Origin: Roseiarcus sp963829505
GTDB taxonomy: Bacteria > Pseudomonadota > Alphaproteobacteria > Rhizobiales > Beijerinckiaceae
Assembly (NCBI GenBank): GCA_963829505.1
Contig: CAWHIL010000005.1
Location: 124,001-188,000, forward strand
Reading direction: 5' to 3'
DNA length: 64,000 nucleotides
Under the pieces are notes generated by a model. The model saw nothing but the letters and a program-made list of their open reading frames with translations. It was not told where the DNA came from and did no database searches. This document shows positions 44,110 through 52,864 of the stretch, piece after piece (the first letter of the stretch is position 1; every line of letters begins with the position of its first letter). A program made the position numbers and the translations under genes.

Positions 44110-45123
44110 ATGGGCGACCATGTCTTCGATCTCGTGCCGATCTGGACGCTCGTCCTCGGCCTCGGCGTCTTTCTCTACGTGCTGCTCGACGGTTTCGACC
44201 TCGGCGTCGGCATCCTCTACGGCTTCGCGCCGGACACGCGCTCGCGCAATCTCGTGATGAACTCGATCGCGCCCGTCTGGGACGGCAACGAGACCTGGCT
44301 CGTCCTCGGCGGGGTCGCGCTGATGGCCGCCTTTCCACTCGCCTTCGCCATCATTCTGCCCGCCGTCTATTTCCCGATGATCCTGATGCTGCTGGCGCTC
44401 GTCTTTCGCGGCGTCGCCTTCGAGTTCCGCTTTCGCGACGCCGAGCATCGCGGCTTCTGGGATCACGCCTTCTGCTACGGCTCGGCGCTCGGCGCCTTCG
44501 CGCAAGGGGTGGTGCTCGGCGCCTTCATCCAGGGGTTCGAGGTCGACGGGCGCCATTTCGCCGGCCGCTCGCTCGACTGCTTCACCCCGTTCTCGCTGCT
44601 GACCGGCGTCGCGCTGATGTTCGGCTACGCCCTCCTCGGCGCCGGCTGGCTCGTGCTCAAGACCGAGGGCCCGTTGCAAGCGATGGCGCGCCGCCTCGGC
44701 CGCTACGCCTTCTTCGGCGTCCTCGCGGCGATCGCCGCGGTCAGCCTGTGGACGCCCTTTGTCCACCCTCATATCGCCGAGCGCTGGTTCTCCTGGCCGA
44801 ACATCGCCTGGCTCGCGCCGGTGCCGATCCTGACCGCCGTTGTCGCGTTCCTCGAGTGGCGGGCGCTCAACGACCGCTCCGACGCCGCGCCCTTCCTCTG
44901 GGCGGTCGCGCTCTTCGTCCTCTCCTATCTCGGCCTCGCGATCAGCCTCTTCCCGATGATCGTGCCCTACAAATACACGATCTGGCAGGCGGCCTCGTCC
45001 GAGGCGACGCAGGCCTTCCTCTTGATCGGCGTGCTCATCCTCCTGCCGATTGTCCTCCTCTACAGCGCCTGGTCATACTGGGTGTTCCGGGGCAAGGTCC
45101 GGGCGGATATCGGCTACCATTGA
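44110..45123 (+). CDS. cydB: Cytochrome bd-type quinol oxidase subunit II
   Basis: 337-residue partner of CydA with about nine membrane segments. The family start FLYVLLDGFDLGVGILYGF, then APVWDGNETWLVLGG and LAFVFRGVAFEFRFR-like sequence (LVFRGVAFEFRFRD), is typical of CydB/CioB. It follows cydA by four bases and ends VRADIGYH. No heme ligands are expected in this subunit. Confidence 0.94.
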   Translation: MGDHVFDLVPIWTLVLGLGVFLYVLLDGFDLGVGILYGFAPDTRSRNLVMNSIAPVWDGNETWLVLGGVALMAAFPLAFAIILPAVYFPMILMLLALVFRGVAFEFRFRDAEHRGFWDHAFCYGSALGAFAQGVVLGAFIQGFEVDGRHFAGRSLDCFTPFSLLTGVALMFGYALLGAGWLVLKTEGPLQAMARRLGRYAFFGVLAAIAAVSLWTPFVHPHIAERWFSWPNIAWLAPVPILTAVVAFLEWRALNDRSDAAPFLWAVALFVLSYLGLAISLFPMIVPYKYTIWQAASSEATQAFLLIGVLILLPIVLLYSAWSYWVFRGKVRADIGYH

Positions 45124-45181
45124 TGGCCTCCCTCTTGCGGACGACGGTGAGGGTGAAGGCGAGGGCGAGGGCGAGGGAACC

Positions 45182-45800
45182 TTGAGCGAGAAGTCTTGTC
45201 ATCCTGCTGCACGGCGTCGGCGCCGACGGCGCGAACATGTCGCCGCTCTGCGAGGCGCTTCAGCCGATTCTGCCGCACGCGCGCTTCGTCGCGCCCGACG
45301 CGCCGGAACCGTTCCACGGCGCCGCCTCGGGGCGGCAATGGTTCAGCATTGTTGGCGTTAGCGACGCCAATCGCGCCGGGCGGGTCGAGAAGGCCCGCGC
45401 CGGCTTCGATCATGTGGTTGCGCGCGAGATCGAGCGGGCGGGGTTTGCGGGCAGGCTCGATCGCGTCGCCCTGTTCGGCTTCTCGCAAGGGGCGATCCTG
45501 TCGCTCGACGCGCTCCTTGAGGGGCGCTTTCCGGTCGCAGCCGTCGTCGCCGCCTCGGGGCGTCTGGCGACCATGCCGGGGCCGAAGCCGGCCGTCACGA
45601 CTTCGGTTCTTCTCCTGCATGGCGACCGCGACCAGGTGGTCCCGCCGGCCGAGACGGTCCGGGCGAAAGAGGCGCTGAGCCAGGCGGGGTTCTCGGTCGA
45701 AGCGCATCTCTACCCCGGCCTCGGCCACAGTATTTCGCCCGAGGGCCTCGCGACTGCCGGCCGCTTTCTCGCGAAGCATCTGCCGGGCGCGACGGGATAG
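45182..45800 (+). pseudogene. Phospholipase/carboxylesterase (alpha/beta hydrolase), N-terminal frameshift
   Basis: The body has LLHGVGADGANM (oxyanion region), GFSQGAILSLDAL (nucleophile Ser), LLLHGDRDQVVP (Asp) and YPGLGHSI (His), a complete triad of the YpfH/Abhydrolase_2 family, about 205 residues. The LVILLHG strand at 45195 has no in-frame start upstream (TGA at 45183). A TTG at 45182 starts SEKS in another frame and joins LVILLHG if one base is restored at 45193-45197. Translation from ATG 45237 would lose the first strand and the oxyanion loop, so the frameshift reading is preferred. Confidence 0.75.
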
Positions 45801-45872
45801 GCGCCCGCCGATTTACACCGGTCCCCGTCCGTCCTACGCTCGCTTGCGGTTTGTCCGCGAGGGAGGAACTCG

Positions 45873-47432
45873 ATGGACCCGGCCGTCCGGCGCCAGACGC
45901 TTGCCGACACGCTGCGGCGCTCGGCGGAACGCGCGCCCGACCGCCTCGGCCTCGCCTGCGGCGCGACGCGCTGGACCTACCGCGCCTTCCACGCCGCCTC
46001 GGAGCGGCTCGCGGCGGGGCTCGCCGGCCGCGGCATAAGGCGGGGCGACGTGGTCGCCGTGCTGGCGCGCAATTCCCACGGCTTCGTCGCGCTGCGCTAC
46101 GCCCTCATGCGCCTCGGCGCCATCATGGCGCCGATCAACTTCATGCTGCAGGCGGACGACGTCGCCTTCATCCTGCAGCACTCAGGCGCGCGGATGCTGG
46201 CCTCAGACAGCGGCATGGCCGAGGTCGCCCGCAAGGCCGCCGCGCAGGCGCCCGGCGTCACCGAGTTCCTGTGGCTCCCATCGGAAGATGAGACCGCGCC
46301 CGTCGCGGCGATGACCAACGCGCTCGCGCTGATCGAGGCCGGCGGCGAATTGCCTGCGGACGGGCCCGAAAGCTTCGACGTCGCGCAGATCGTCTATACG
46401 AGCGGCACCGAGTCGCGCCCGAAGGGCGTGCAACTCACCCACGACGCGATCCTCTGGCAGTACGTGAGTTGCATGGTCGACGCGGAGATTTCCGTGAGCG
46501 ACGTCACGGTGCACGCGCTCCCGCTCTATCATTGCGCCCAGCTCGACGTGTTTCTCGGCCCCTCGATCCAGGCCGGCGGGATCAATATCGTCACCGCGAA
46601 GCCGGTTCCCGACAACATCTTCCGCCTCGTCGAGCGCGAGCGCGCCACCTCGTTCTTCGCGCCGCCGACGGTGTGGATCGCGATGCTGCGCTCAGCCGGT
46701 TTCGACGCGGCCGATCTGACGAGTTTGCGCAAGGGCTATTACGGCGCCTCGATCATGCCGGTCGAGGTGATGCGCGAGATGGCGCGGCGGCTCCCGGACG
46801 TGCGGCTCTGGAACCTCTACGGCCAGACCGAGATCGCGCCGCTTGCGACCATGCTCGGCCCCGAGGATCAGCTCCGCAAGCCCGGCTCGTGCGGCCGCGC
46901 CGTTCTCAACGTCGAGACGCGCGTCGTCGACGACGCCATGCGCGACGTCAAGATCGGCGAGGTCGGCGAGATCGTCCATCGCTCGCCCCATCTGATGATC
47001 GGCTATTTCAGGGACGAGGCGAAGACGGAGGAAGCGTTCCGCGGCGGCTGGTTCCACTCGGGCGACCTCGCGACGATCGACGACGAGGGTTTCATCAGCG
47101 TCGTCGACCGCAAGAAGGACATGATCAAGACCGGCGGCGAGAACGTCGCCAGCCGCGAGGTCGAGGAGGCGATCTACCGGCTCGACGGCGTCTCCGAAGT
47201 CGCGGTGATCGGCGTGCCCCATCCCCACTGGGTCGAGGCGGTGGTCGCGATCGTCGTGCCGAAGGCGGGCGTCGCGTTGCAGGAAAGCCATGTGCTCGAC
47301 CACGCGCACAAGGTGCTCGCGGGCTTCAAGGCGCCCAAGCGCGTCGTCATCGCCGAGGCGCTGCCGAAAAATCCGAGCGGAAAGATTCTCAAGCGCGCGT
47401 TGCGCGAGGAGCACGTCGCCGAATTCAGGTGA
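45873..47432 (+). CDS. AMP-forming acyl-CoA synthetase
   Basis: 519-residue ANL-family ligase that activates a carboxylic acid as AMP ester and transfers it to CoA. P-loop IVYTSGTESRPKGVQLTH, NLYGQTEIAPLAT (A5), GWFHSGDLATIDDEGF (A7), VDRKKDMIKTGGENV (A8) and the terminal catalytic Lys in NPSGKILKRALR (A10) are all intact. Short/medium-chain fatty or aromatic acid specificity cannot be told from sequence. Start ATG at 45873 after GAGGGAGGAACTCG. Confidence 0.92.
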   Translation: MDPAVRRQTLADTLRRSAERAPDRLGLACGATRWTYRAFHAASERLAAGLAGRGIRRGDVVAVLARNSHGFVALRYALMRLGAIMAPINFMLQADDVAFILQHSGARMLASDSGMAEVARKAAAQAPGVTEFLWLPSEDETAPVAAMTNALALIEAGGELPADGPESFDVAQIVYTSGTESRPKGVQLTHDAILWQYVSCMVDAEISVSDVTVHALPLYHCAQLDVFLGPSIQAGGINIVTAKPVPDNIFRLVERERATSFFAPPTVWIAMLRSAGFDAADLTSLRKGYYGASIMPVEVMREMARRLPDVRLWNLYGQTEIAPLATMLGPEDQLRKPGSCGRAVLNVETRVVDDAMRDVKIGEVGEIVHRSPHLMIGYFRDEAKTEEAFRGGWFHSGDLATIDDEGFISVVDRKKDMIKTGGENVASREVEEAIYRLDGVSEVAVIGVPHPHWVEAVVAIVVPKAGVALQESHVLDHAHKVLAGFKAPKRVVIAEALPKNPSGKILKRALREEHVAEFR

Positions 47433-47436
47433 TCTC

Positions 47437-47542
47437 TGGAGCAGGATGCGTTTCTGTCGAACCGCGACTTGCTCCAGATTCTCTCAACGATCGCGGGATT
47501 GTTCGCGAAAAACCGGTTCTGACTTTTTCGCAATCCCGCTCC
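47437..47542. repeat. Family-4 intergenic repeat, reverse orientation
   Basis: GGAGCAGGATGCGTTTC...CGACTTGCTCC hairpin and then GCGGGATTGTTCGCGAAAAA, CCGGTTCTGACTTTTTCGCA, ATCCCGC; reverse complement of the element at 40225-40323. Located between the acyl-CoA ligase and the lipoprotein hydrolase. Confidence 0.85.
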
Positions 47543-47592
47543 AAAGGCGGCGCGTCTCGCGAAGACGCGCTTTTTGCGAAGGAGAGAGCCTC

Positions 47593-49464
47593 ATGTGCAT
47601 CATGCGCGTTGCCTTGATTGCGGCCGCCTGCCTGCCGGCCGCCGCCTGCGTCATCGATCCGCCGAGCCGCACGCCGGCCCTCTCGTCGAACCCCGTGGCG
47701 CTCTCCGGCTTCGTGCTCACGGCCGGCGAGACCATCACTTTGAAGGCGCTCGACGACAACACGGGCTCGCCGGTGACGATCGGCACGACGGCCTCGTCGT
47801 CGACCGGAACGTCCTATACCGCGCCCTCCGGGACGAGCTACACGCTCTATCCGTGGTCGTTCAACACCGGCGCGCTGCCCGCGAGCGACTGGGCGCCGCA
47901 GACCATCGTCCCCGATGTCGCGACGAGCCAGGGGCGGCTCGAGATTACTGCGTCGGCCGGCGGCCAGGACCTCTATACGTTCAGTCTCGCGGCGCGCAAT
48001 TCGTGGCTCTCGTCCGGCAAGGACCTGGTTCTCTCGACGCCGACCTTTTCGGACGGGAACACGACCGTGCTCTTCGACCAGAACGGCGTCGGCGCCGTCC
48101 CGGGAAAGCCGTGGGTCAGCGTCGAGGGGACGATCTCCAATTCCCACTCCCCCTATTATGCGCCGGTCGCCTGGAGCGTCGGCTATTACACGGTCGAGGA
48201 CGGCCGGAAGATCTACGGCCTCATCTGCTCGCCGACCGAGGGCGGCCCATATCCGACCGTGATCTACAATCACGGCGGCACCGATCGCGGCGACGTCGAC
48301 CTCCCTGGCGGGACGGATCTCGGCAACGGCGGCGGCCTCACCGGGGTCGTGACGGCGGCCGGCTGGACGACCCAGCCGTTCGTCGCGACGCCGCTGTCGC
48401 CGACCGGCGTCGTCATCTTCCCCGACAGCCTCGGCCAATGTCTCGACTGGGCGAAGCGCGGCTGGGTGTTCGCCACCTCCGCCTATCGCGGCGAGCAGGT
48501 CCACATCAGCTCCGCGGACCCGTCGCTCCCCGGCTCCTCGACATGGACCTCGGACGGCCCGGTCGAACTCTGCATGGGCGAGACGACCGACGTGCTGGCG
48601 CTTGCCGATCTCCTCGTCAACCATCCGGGCGCGATCGCCCTCGGCAGCGCGAGTCAGCAGGTCAAGATCAACCCGAACGGCAAGCTCTTGATGTACGGGT
48701 ACTCGCACGGCGGCTGCATGACCTACCGCGCCGTCGAGCAGGGCGCCCCGGTCAACGCCTTTTCCGTCATCGAGGGATTCACGGACTTCCGGCTGCAGTA
48801 CCTGAACAACCGCAAGGCCGGACTTTCCGAGACGGATGCGGCCATCGGGTCGGGCGCCGGCGTTCCGACCGCCGCCAACACGAGCGGCGGCGTCTATCTG
48901 CCCGACGCCAGCGGCGTCATGGGCTACAACTGGCGATCGGCGCATTACTTCGCCGCGCGCGGCGATCTCTCGATCCAGAAGTTCAGGTCGATGCCGATCC
49001 TGATCCTCCACGGCGACGTCAATGCGGGCAATCCGGTCTTCCTCGACGAGCCGGCCGAGATCGCGGCCGACATCGCAGCGACCGACATCTTCGTCGGCCC
49101 CGGCGGATCCGTCTCGGCGCCGACCGCCACCGGCTGCATCGCGGGCCCCGCGGGCGCGCCCATACCTCCCGCGACCACCGGGCCGACGGCGGCGTGTCCG
49201 ATCGCCTTCACCGCCATGGACACGGGCGATCCCTGCCTCACCCCGAGCGCCATCGGCGAACTCGGCCTCTGCAAGGTGTTGCCGCTGCCGCTGACGCCGT
49301 CTCCCGGCGAGACGCAGCAGCAGCATTATTTCGTCGTCTACCACGCCATGAACCACGTCAACGGCGGCCTCGCGATCAAGGAGACCTTCAACCGCTTCGC
49401 CGAGATCGGCTTCGACCGGCAGCCCGGCTGCGACGGCCTCGAAGCCGACTGCAACTCGGATTAG
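47593..49464 (+). CDS. Large alpha/beta-hydrolase lipoprotein
   Basis: 623-residue exported protein. The N-terminus MCIMRVALIAAACLPAAAC has a lipobox-like end (PAAAC, Cys 19), predicting a lipid-anchored envelope protein. Residues 30-190 form an all-beta, Thr/Ser-rich region. The hydrolase part follows: TVIYNHGGTDRG (oxyanion), MYGYSHGGCMTYRAV (nucleophile Ser), ILILHGDVNAGNPVF (Asp-like) and VVYHAMNHVNGG (His). It resembles S9-type peptidase or esterase folds, but no named subfamily is recognised. Start ATG at 47593 has AAGGAGAGAG. Monocistronic. Confidence 0.8.
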   Translation: MCIMRVALIAAACLPAAACVIDPPSRTPALSSNPVALSGFVLTAGETITLKALDDNTGSPVTIGTTASSSTGTSYTAPSGTSYTLYPWSFNTGALPASDWAPQTIVPDVATSQGRLEITASAGGQDLYTFSLAARNSWLSSGKDLVLSTPTFSDGNTTVLFDQNGVGAVPGKPWVSVEGTISNSHSPYYAPVAWSVGYYTVEDGRKIYGLICSPTEGGPYPTVIYNHGGTDRGDVDLPGGTDLGNGGGLTGVVTAAGWTTQPFVATPLSPTGVVIFPDSLGQCLDWAKRGWVFATSAYRGEQVHISSADPSLPGSSTWTSDGPVELCMGETTDVLALADLLVNHPGAIALGSASQQVKINPNGKLLMYGYSHGGCMTYRAVEQGAPVNAFSVIEGFTDFRLQYLNNRKAGLSETDAAIGSGAGVPTAANTSGGVYLPDASGVMGYNWRSAHYFAARGDLSIQKFRSMPILILHGDVNAGNPVFLDEPAEIAADIAATDIFVGPGGSVSAPTATGCIAGPAGAPIPPATTGPTAACPIAFTAMDTGDPCLTPSAIGELGLCKVLPLPLTPSPGETQQQHYFVVYHAMNHVNGGLAIKETFNRFAEIGFDRQPGCDGLEADCNSD

Positions 49465-49549
49465 AGCAAGATCGTTCGTCGATGCTGCAGGCGCGGCGCC
49501 GCCGGCAAACCAAGGTCGCCGCTCCGGCTCGCTCTTTGCCTCATGCCGT

Positions 49550-50075
49550 TCACGCGAGCGGCATGACCATCAGCGCGAGCCGGCCGAAACCAGGCGCGTC
49601 GTAGATGCGATCCTCGCGAAAGCCCGCCTTGGCGTATGCCCGGCGCGCCGCGATGTTGTCGACCGAAGGGCTCAGGCCCACGAGCGGCGCGGTCGCGTCC
49701 GCCCGCAGCCTCGCGACCAGCAGCGCGAGCGCCTGCGGGCCGAACCCGCGCCCGATGCAATCCGCTTCGCCGATCAGGATGTCGACGTCGATCGAGCCCG
49801 CGGGTATGGAGGAGCTAAAGCGCGTCGAGCGCCTGGCGCTCGACCGCAGCCCGGCGCAGATAGCCGATCGGGCGCGCCCCGAGCGCGATCAGCGCCTGCG
49901 CAGCGCCGGGCGGCGGCCCACGCGCCCATGCGATGCGCTCGGCCGCGTCCCGGTGCCAGCGGCGGACATGCGGCCGGTCGAGCCATTGCGCGAGCAGCGG
50001 CGCGTCCGCGGGTGTGAAGGGTACGAGCGTAAGCCGGTCCTCTTCGCTCGCGGCGGCGCCGGGTTCGTCGCTCAC
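49550..50075 (-). pseudogene. GNAT N-acetyltransferase (aminoglycoside 6'-type fold), frameshifted
   Basis: Starts at a GTG (50075) that overlaps the stop of the upstream lipoprotein gene. The first part has LVPFTPADAPLLAQWLDRPHVRRWH and ARPIGYLR as in AAC(6')-like enzymes. After QALDAL a stop appears, but in the next frame the protein continues with SIDVDILIGEADCIGRGFGP (acetyl-CoA loop), SVDNIAARRAYAKAGF and LALMVMPLA-stop at 49550. One extra T on the coding strand (AAA at 49817-49819) accounts for the break. Repaired length about 174 residues. Resistance activity is not implied; many such proteins act on other amines. Confidence 0.78.
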
Positions 50076-50656
50076 GGCTCGAGCTTGCCCGGCAGCTCGC
50101 GGGCGAAGGCGCGGAGCAGCGCCAGCACGCGGGCTTCGTTGGCCTGCTCGTTGTGGAACGGATCGGCCGGCGCGCCGACATAGGCCGTGCTGGCGGTGAA
50201 CCCGGCCGTCTTGGTCGCGCCGCCCCCTTTCAGCGTGGCCGCGCCCTCGACGGTGTCGATCGCGCCGGTCACGCCGCCGACCGCGCCGAGCACGATCTGC
50301 GAGACCTGAACGGTCAGCGTCGCGCCGTTCGGATCGCCCGGCGCCATGAAGGGCGCAAACGCCCTCGCGAGTTCGCCGGGCAGCGCGCTTTCGACCCAAG
50401 CCGCGGTCGCCTCGCCGCTTTGGTTGAGAACGAGCGACGGATCGACGACGATGGTCGCGATCGTCATGGCCGACGCTCCGGGCTTCGCGGCCGACGGTTT
50501 CGGCGCGGGCGAACTCGCCGCTGGCGCGATCGCGCCCTGCGCCTGCGATGCAACGGGGGCCGCGGCCTCATCCGTCCTGCATCCCGCGAGCATGGCCGCG
50601 AATCCCGCAAGCGCGATCATCGCCCCGCGCCGGGTCGGGCGATGGCGAGTGCGCAT
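50072..50656 (-). CDS. Putative lipoprotein (DUF4410-like), unknown function
   Basis: About 194 residues. Signal peptide RPTRRGAMIALAGFAAML and lipobox LAGC predict an outer-membrane lipoprotein. After a Pro/Ala/Ser linker it has TIATIVVDPSLVLNQS and LTVQVSQIVLGAVGG...GAATLKGGG, a pattern of short beta-hairpins seen in DUF4410-type lipoproteins. Start ATG 50656 gives a normal signal length; 50683 is also possible. Translationally coupled to the acetyltransferase gene (GTGA overlap). Confidence 0.65.
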   Translation of the reverse strand: MRTRHRPTRRGAMIALAGFAAMLAGCRTDEAAAPVASQAQGAIAPAASSPAPKPSAAKPGASAMTIATIVVDPSLVLNQSGEATAAWVESALPGELARAFAPFMAPGDPNGATLTVQVSQIVLGAVGGVTGAIDTVEGAATLKGGGATKTAGFTASTAYVGAPADPFHNEQANEARVLALLRAFARELPGKLEP

Positions 50657-50808
50657 CGTTCTGCTCAGGCGTTCAAGGCGCATGGGCCCTTGAACGCACG
50701 AGAAGCCAACGGCGGTCAACAGGGGACGGCTCGAGGCCGCATCGGCCAGCGCTCGTCTCCAAAGACAGCGTCGGCATTCTCTCAAGGGTGAATGGACCCA
50801 AACACTGA

Positions 50809-50911
50809 CCTCGTCCTGAGGAGCTCGCGAAGCGGGCGTCTCGAAGGACGCTGGGTTCGGGAAAGCGTCCTTCGAGACGCGTCGCCTGCGGCGTCGCTCC
50901 TCAGGACGAGG
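50809..50911. repeat. Long REP hairpin (family 1)
   Basis: Arms CCTCGTCCTGAGGAGC / GCTCCTCAGGACGAGG with inner CGTCTCGAAGGACG / CGTCCTTCGAGACGCG. Preceded by CCAAACACTGA as in the composite elements, but without the GTAACTGCCAAG border. Confidence 0.9.
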
Positions 50912-51380
50912 ACGGTCACGTCGCCCTCCTTGGCAATCGCCAGCGCCGGCAAATCGGCCCATTAAACAGCATCGGCCCATTGAAAACAGCATCGGCCCCG
51001 ACGCCGTCAGGCGGAGCGGGGCCTCTTTCGCTGCTTTAGCGAAGATGTTCTGCGATGCTGCAGATGCTGATGCCGACGACGGATACGCTTGGCCTTCACG
51101 GCCGCCGCCGACTCTTGGAAGATGTCTTTCGGTTTGGAAGCGCCCCTCGCGGCATGCCGTGAAGCGGTGAGCGCTCGACCTCAGCGACGCTGAGGTCAGT
51201 TACCCTTGCCCGGTGGAGTCATCCGCACCCCACTTTCCGCCGCGCCCGAAGGCTTGCGGCTCTGGATCGTCGCCCTGAACGGCCAAGCCGTGCATGACGA
51301 CTTGATGACGAGTCTTCTCCTGAGGTCGGCGGCTGTCAAATGAATTGTGGGTCATTCGCCGCGTTGTCCTGCGACAAATT
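50912..51380. other. Gene-free stretch with short direct repeats
   Basis: No gene is supported. A 13-base word ACAGCATCGGCCC occurs twice (about 50965 and 50987). The section at 51050-51240 is of unclear origin. The DUF707 gene ends at 51596, so this is the space between two genes that both read leftward. Confidence 0.45.
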
Positions 51381-51600
51381 GCTCCGCGTTGCGCCGATGC
51401 AACAGTGCCCTCATCCGGGGCGTCAATGCGAGCGCTTGCAGGCGCGCTCGGTGAGCGCGCCGGCGGGGTCGGCGACCCCGCGCTACACCAAATGCAGCGC
51501 GTTGCGCCGATGCAACAGCGCCCCCATCCGGAGCGTCGTCGCGAGCGCTTGTAGGCGCGCTCGGTGAGCGCGCTGGCGGGGTCGGCGACCCCGCGCTACA
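51381..51600. repeat. Two tandem copies of a 113-base unit with TGTAG/CTACA double hairpins
   Basis: Each copy has GCGTTGCGCCGATGCAACAG, a short spacer, and a 51-base double-hairpin unit (51437-51487 and 51550-51600) built of GCGCGCTCGGTGAGCGCGC and GCGGGGTCGGCGACCCCGC between T-G-(C/T)-A-G and CTACA ends. Read on the minus strand this has the same design as the array at 13245-13634. The final CTACA overlaps the stop codon of the DUF707 gene. Confidence 0.88.
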
Positions 51601-52861
51601 CCCAAGAAACCAGCCGCGGATATCGCTCGACGCCGAAATCGGCGACGACGCGGTTGGCCTCGTGCGCCGGATCGATTCCGTAGCGGCGAAGGTAGGCGTA
51701 GTAGGCGCCCCCCGCGGTGTCGACCTTGCGGGCGTGGCGCACCGCGACCTGACCGATCACGCCGACGCTTCGTGTTCCGAACGCCGCGCGGACCATCGGT
51801 CCGAGCAGAAGATCGGTTCCCCAGCCGCTGACCGTCTCGGAGAACGCCGAGCCCGCCGCGTGAAGCGCTCGGCGCGTCAGCATGGGCGCCATGATCTCGA
51901 CGGTGGAAACGGGAAAGACGGAGGTCGGCGCCGTGGGCCGCTTGAGGAAGCCCCAGGCGCATTCGGAATCGGCGGTCAGCGCCGGCTGCGCGAGGTCGAG
52001 CCTCCCGCGCTCCATGATGGCGAACAGCGTTTCGATGTCGGCCGTGTTCGTCTCGACGTCGTCGTCGAGAAAGAGGACGGCGTCGTAGCGCGTGAGAAGA
52101 TCCGGGCGCTCCGCGAGCAGGCGGCGAATCGCCGTCGTCTTCGTGCCCGGCTGGACGACGATCGTGTCGCCGCGCATTTCGCCCGCGGGTTCCTCATAGC
52201 AATTGAGGAGCACGTCGAAGGCGCGCGGGCCCGCGAGGAAGGGCGCGTCGAACGCGCGTCCGCATTGCACGGAGACGAGCAGCCCGCGCTGGCTCGCGCC
52301 CGCTTCCCGCACGATGCGCAATCGCCCCTCGGTGTAGAAGCTCTCCTGCCGGGCGCGCAGTTCCTCGCGGCTGAGCGGCGGCTTCATATCGCCGTCGCGC
52401 GGCTTCGGGTCGAAGACGCGCATCGCCGCCTCCTCAATCGAGCGGCCTTTGCCGCGCACGACGTCGCGCACGAACGCCATGTCGATGTCGGGCCGCGGGC
52501 GGCGCCCGCGCGCGAGCCCAACTTCGAGAAAATGCAGGAAGGGATGCGGATGCGTCGCGCTCCAGTCGGGGTTCTGGCCCATGTACCAGGCGGGGTCGAA
52601 CTCGGCCGACGGCGCGGGCGCGTCCGCCCTCGCGATATAATGGGCGAGGAGCCCGGTCGCGCCGCCGCCAAGGCCGGCGCGTTTGCGGTAGGCGCCGGGA
52701 TCGAAGAAGCCGTTCGGACGGAAGCCCAGACGCTCGCCGACGAGCGCGTAATGCGCTGAAGCAAGCCCCGCGAGGCGCTCCGTGCCGAAGCGGCGCAACG
52801 CATAGGCGCGCGGCCAGAAGGCGCGGGCGGCGAGCGACGACGGGGCGGCGCGCATCGCCAA
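51596..52861 (-). CDS. DUF707 domain protein (glycosyltransferase-like)
   Basis: 421 residues. The C-terminal half is DUF707: FDVLLNCYEEPAGE, YDAVLFLDDDVETNTADIETLF (a DDD metal-binding-like site), LDLAQPALTADSEC and the RHARKVDT tail, suggesting a GT-A fold transferase. The N-terminal 170 residues hold two copies of a motif known from rhizobial glycan enzymes (FFDPGAYRKRAGL... and FDPAWYMGQNPDWS...PFLHFLEVGLARGRRP). The TAG stop at 51596-51598 lies within the end of a repeat unit. Role probably in surface polysaccharide synthesis; this is inference. Confidence 0.75.
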   Translation of the reverse strand: MAMRAAPSSLAARAFWPRAYALRRFGTERLAGLASAHYALVGERLGFRPNGFFDPGAYRKRAGLGGGATGLLAHYIARADAPAPSAEFDPAWYMGQNPDWSATHPHPFLHFLEVGLARGRRPRPDIDMAFVRDVVRGKGRSIEEAAMRVFDPKPRDGDMKPPLSREELRARQESFYTEGRLRIVREAGASQRGLLVSVQCGRAFDAPFLAGPRAFDVLLNCYEEPAGEMRGDTIVVQPGTKTTAIRRLLAERPDLLTRYDAVLFLDDDVETNTADIETLFAIMERGRLDLAQPALTADSECAWGFLKRPTAPTSVFPVSTVEIMAPMLTRRALHAAGSAFSETVSGWGTDLLLGPMVRAAFGTRSVGVIGQVAVRHARKVDTAGGAYYAYLRRYGIDPAHEANRVVADFGVERYPRLVSWV

Positions 52862-52864
52862 ACT

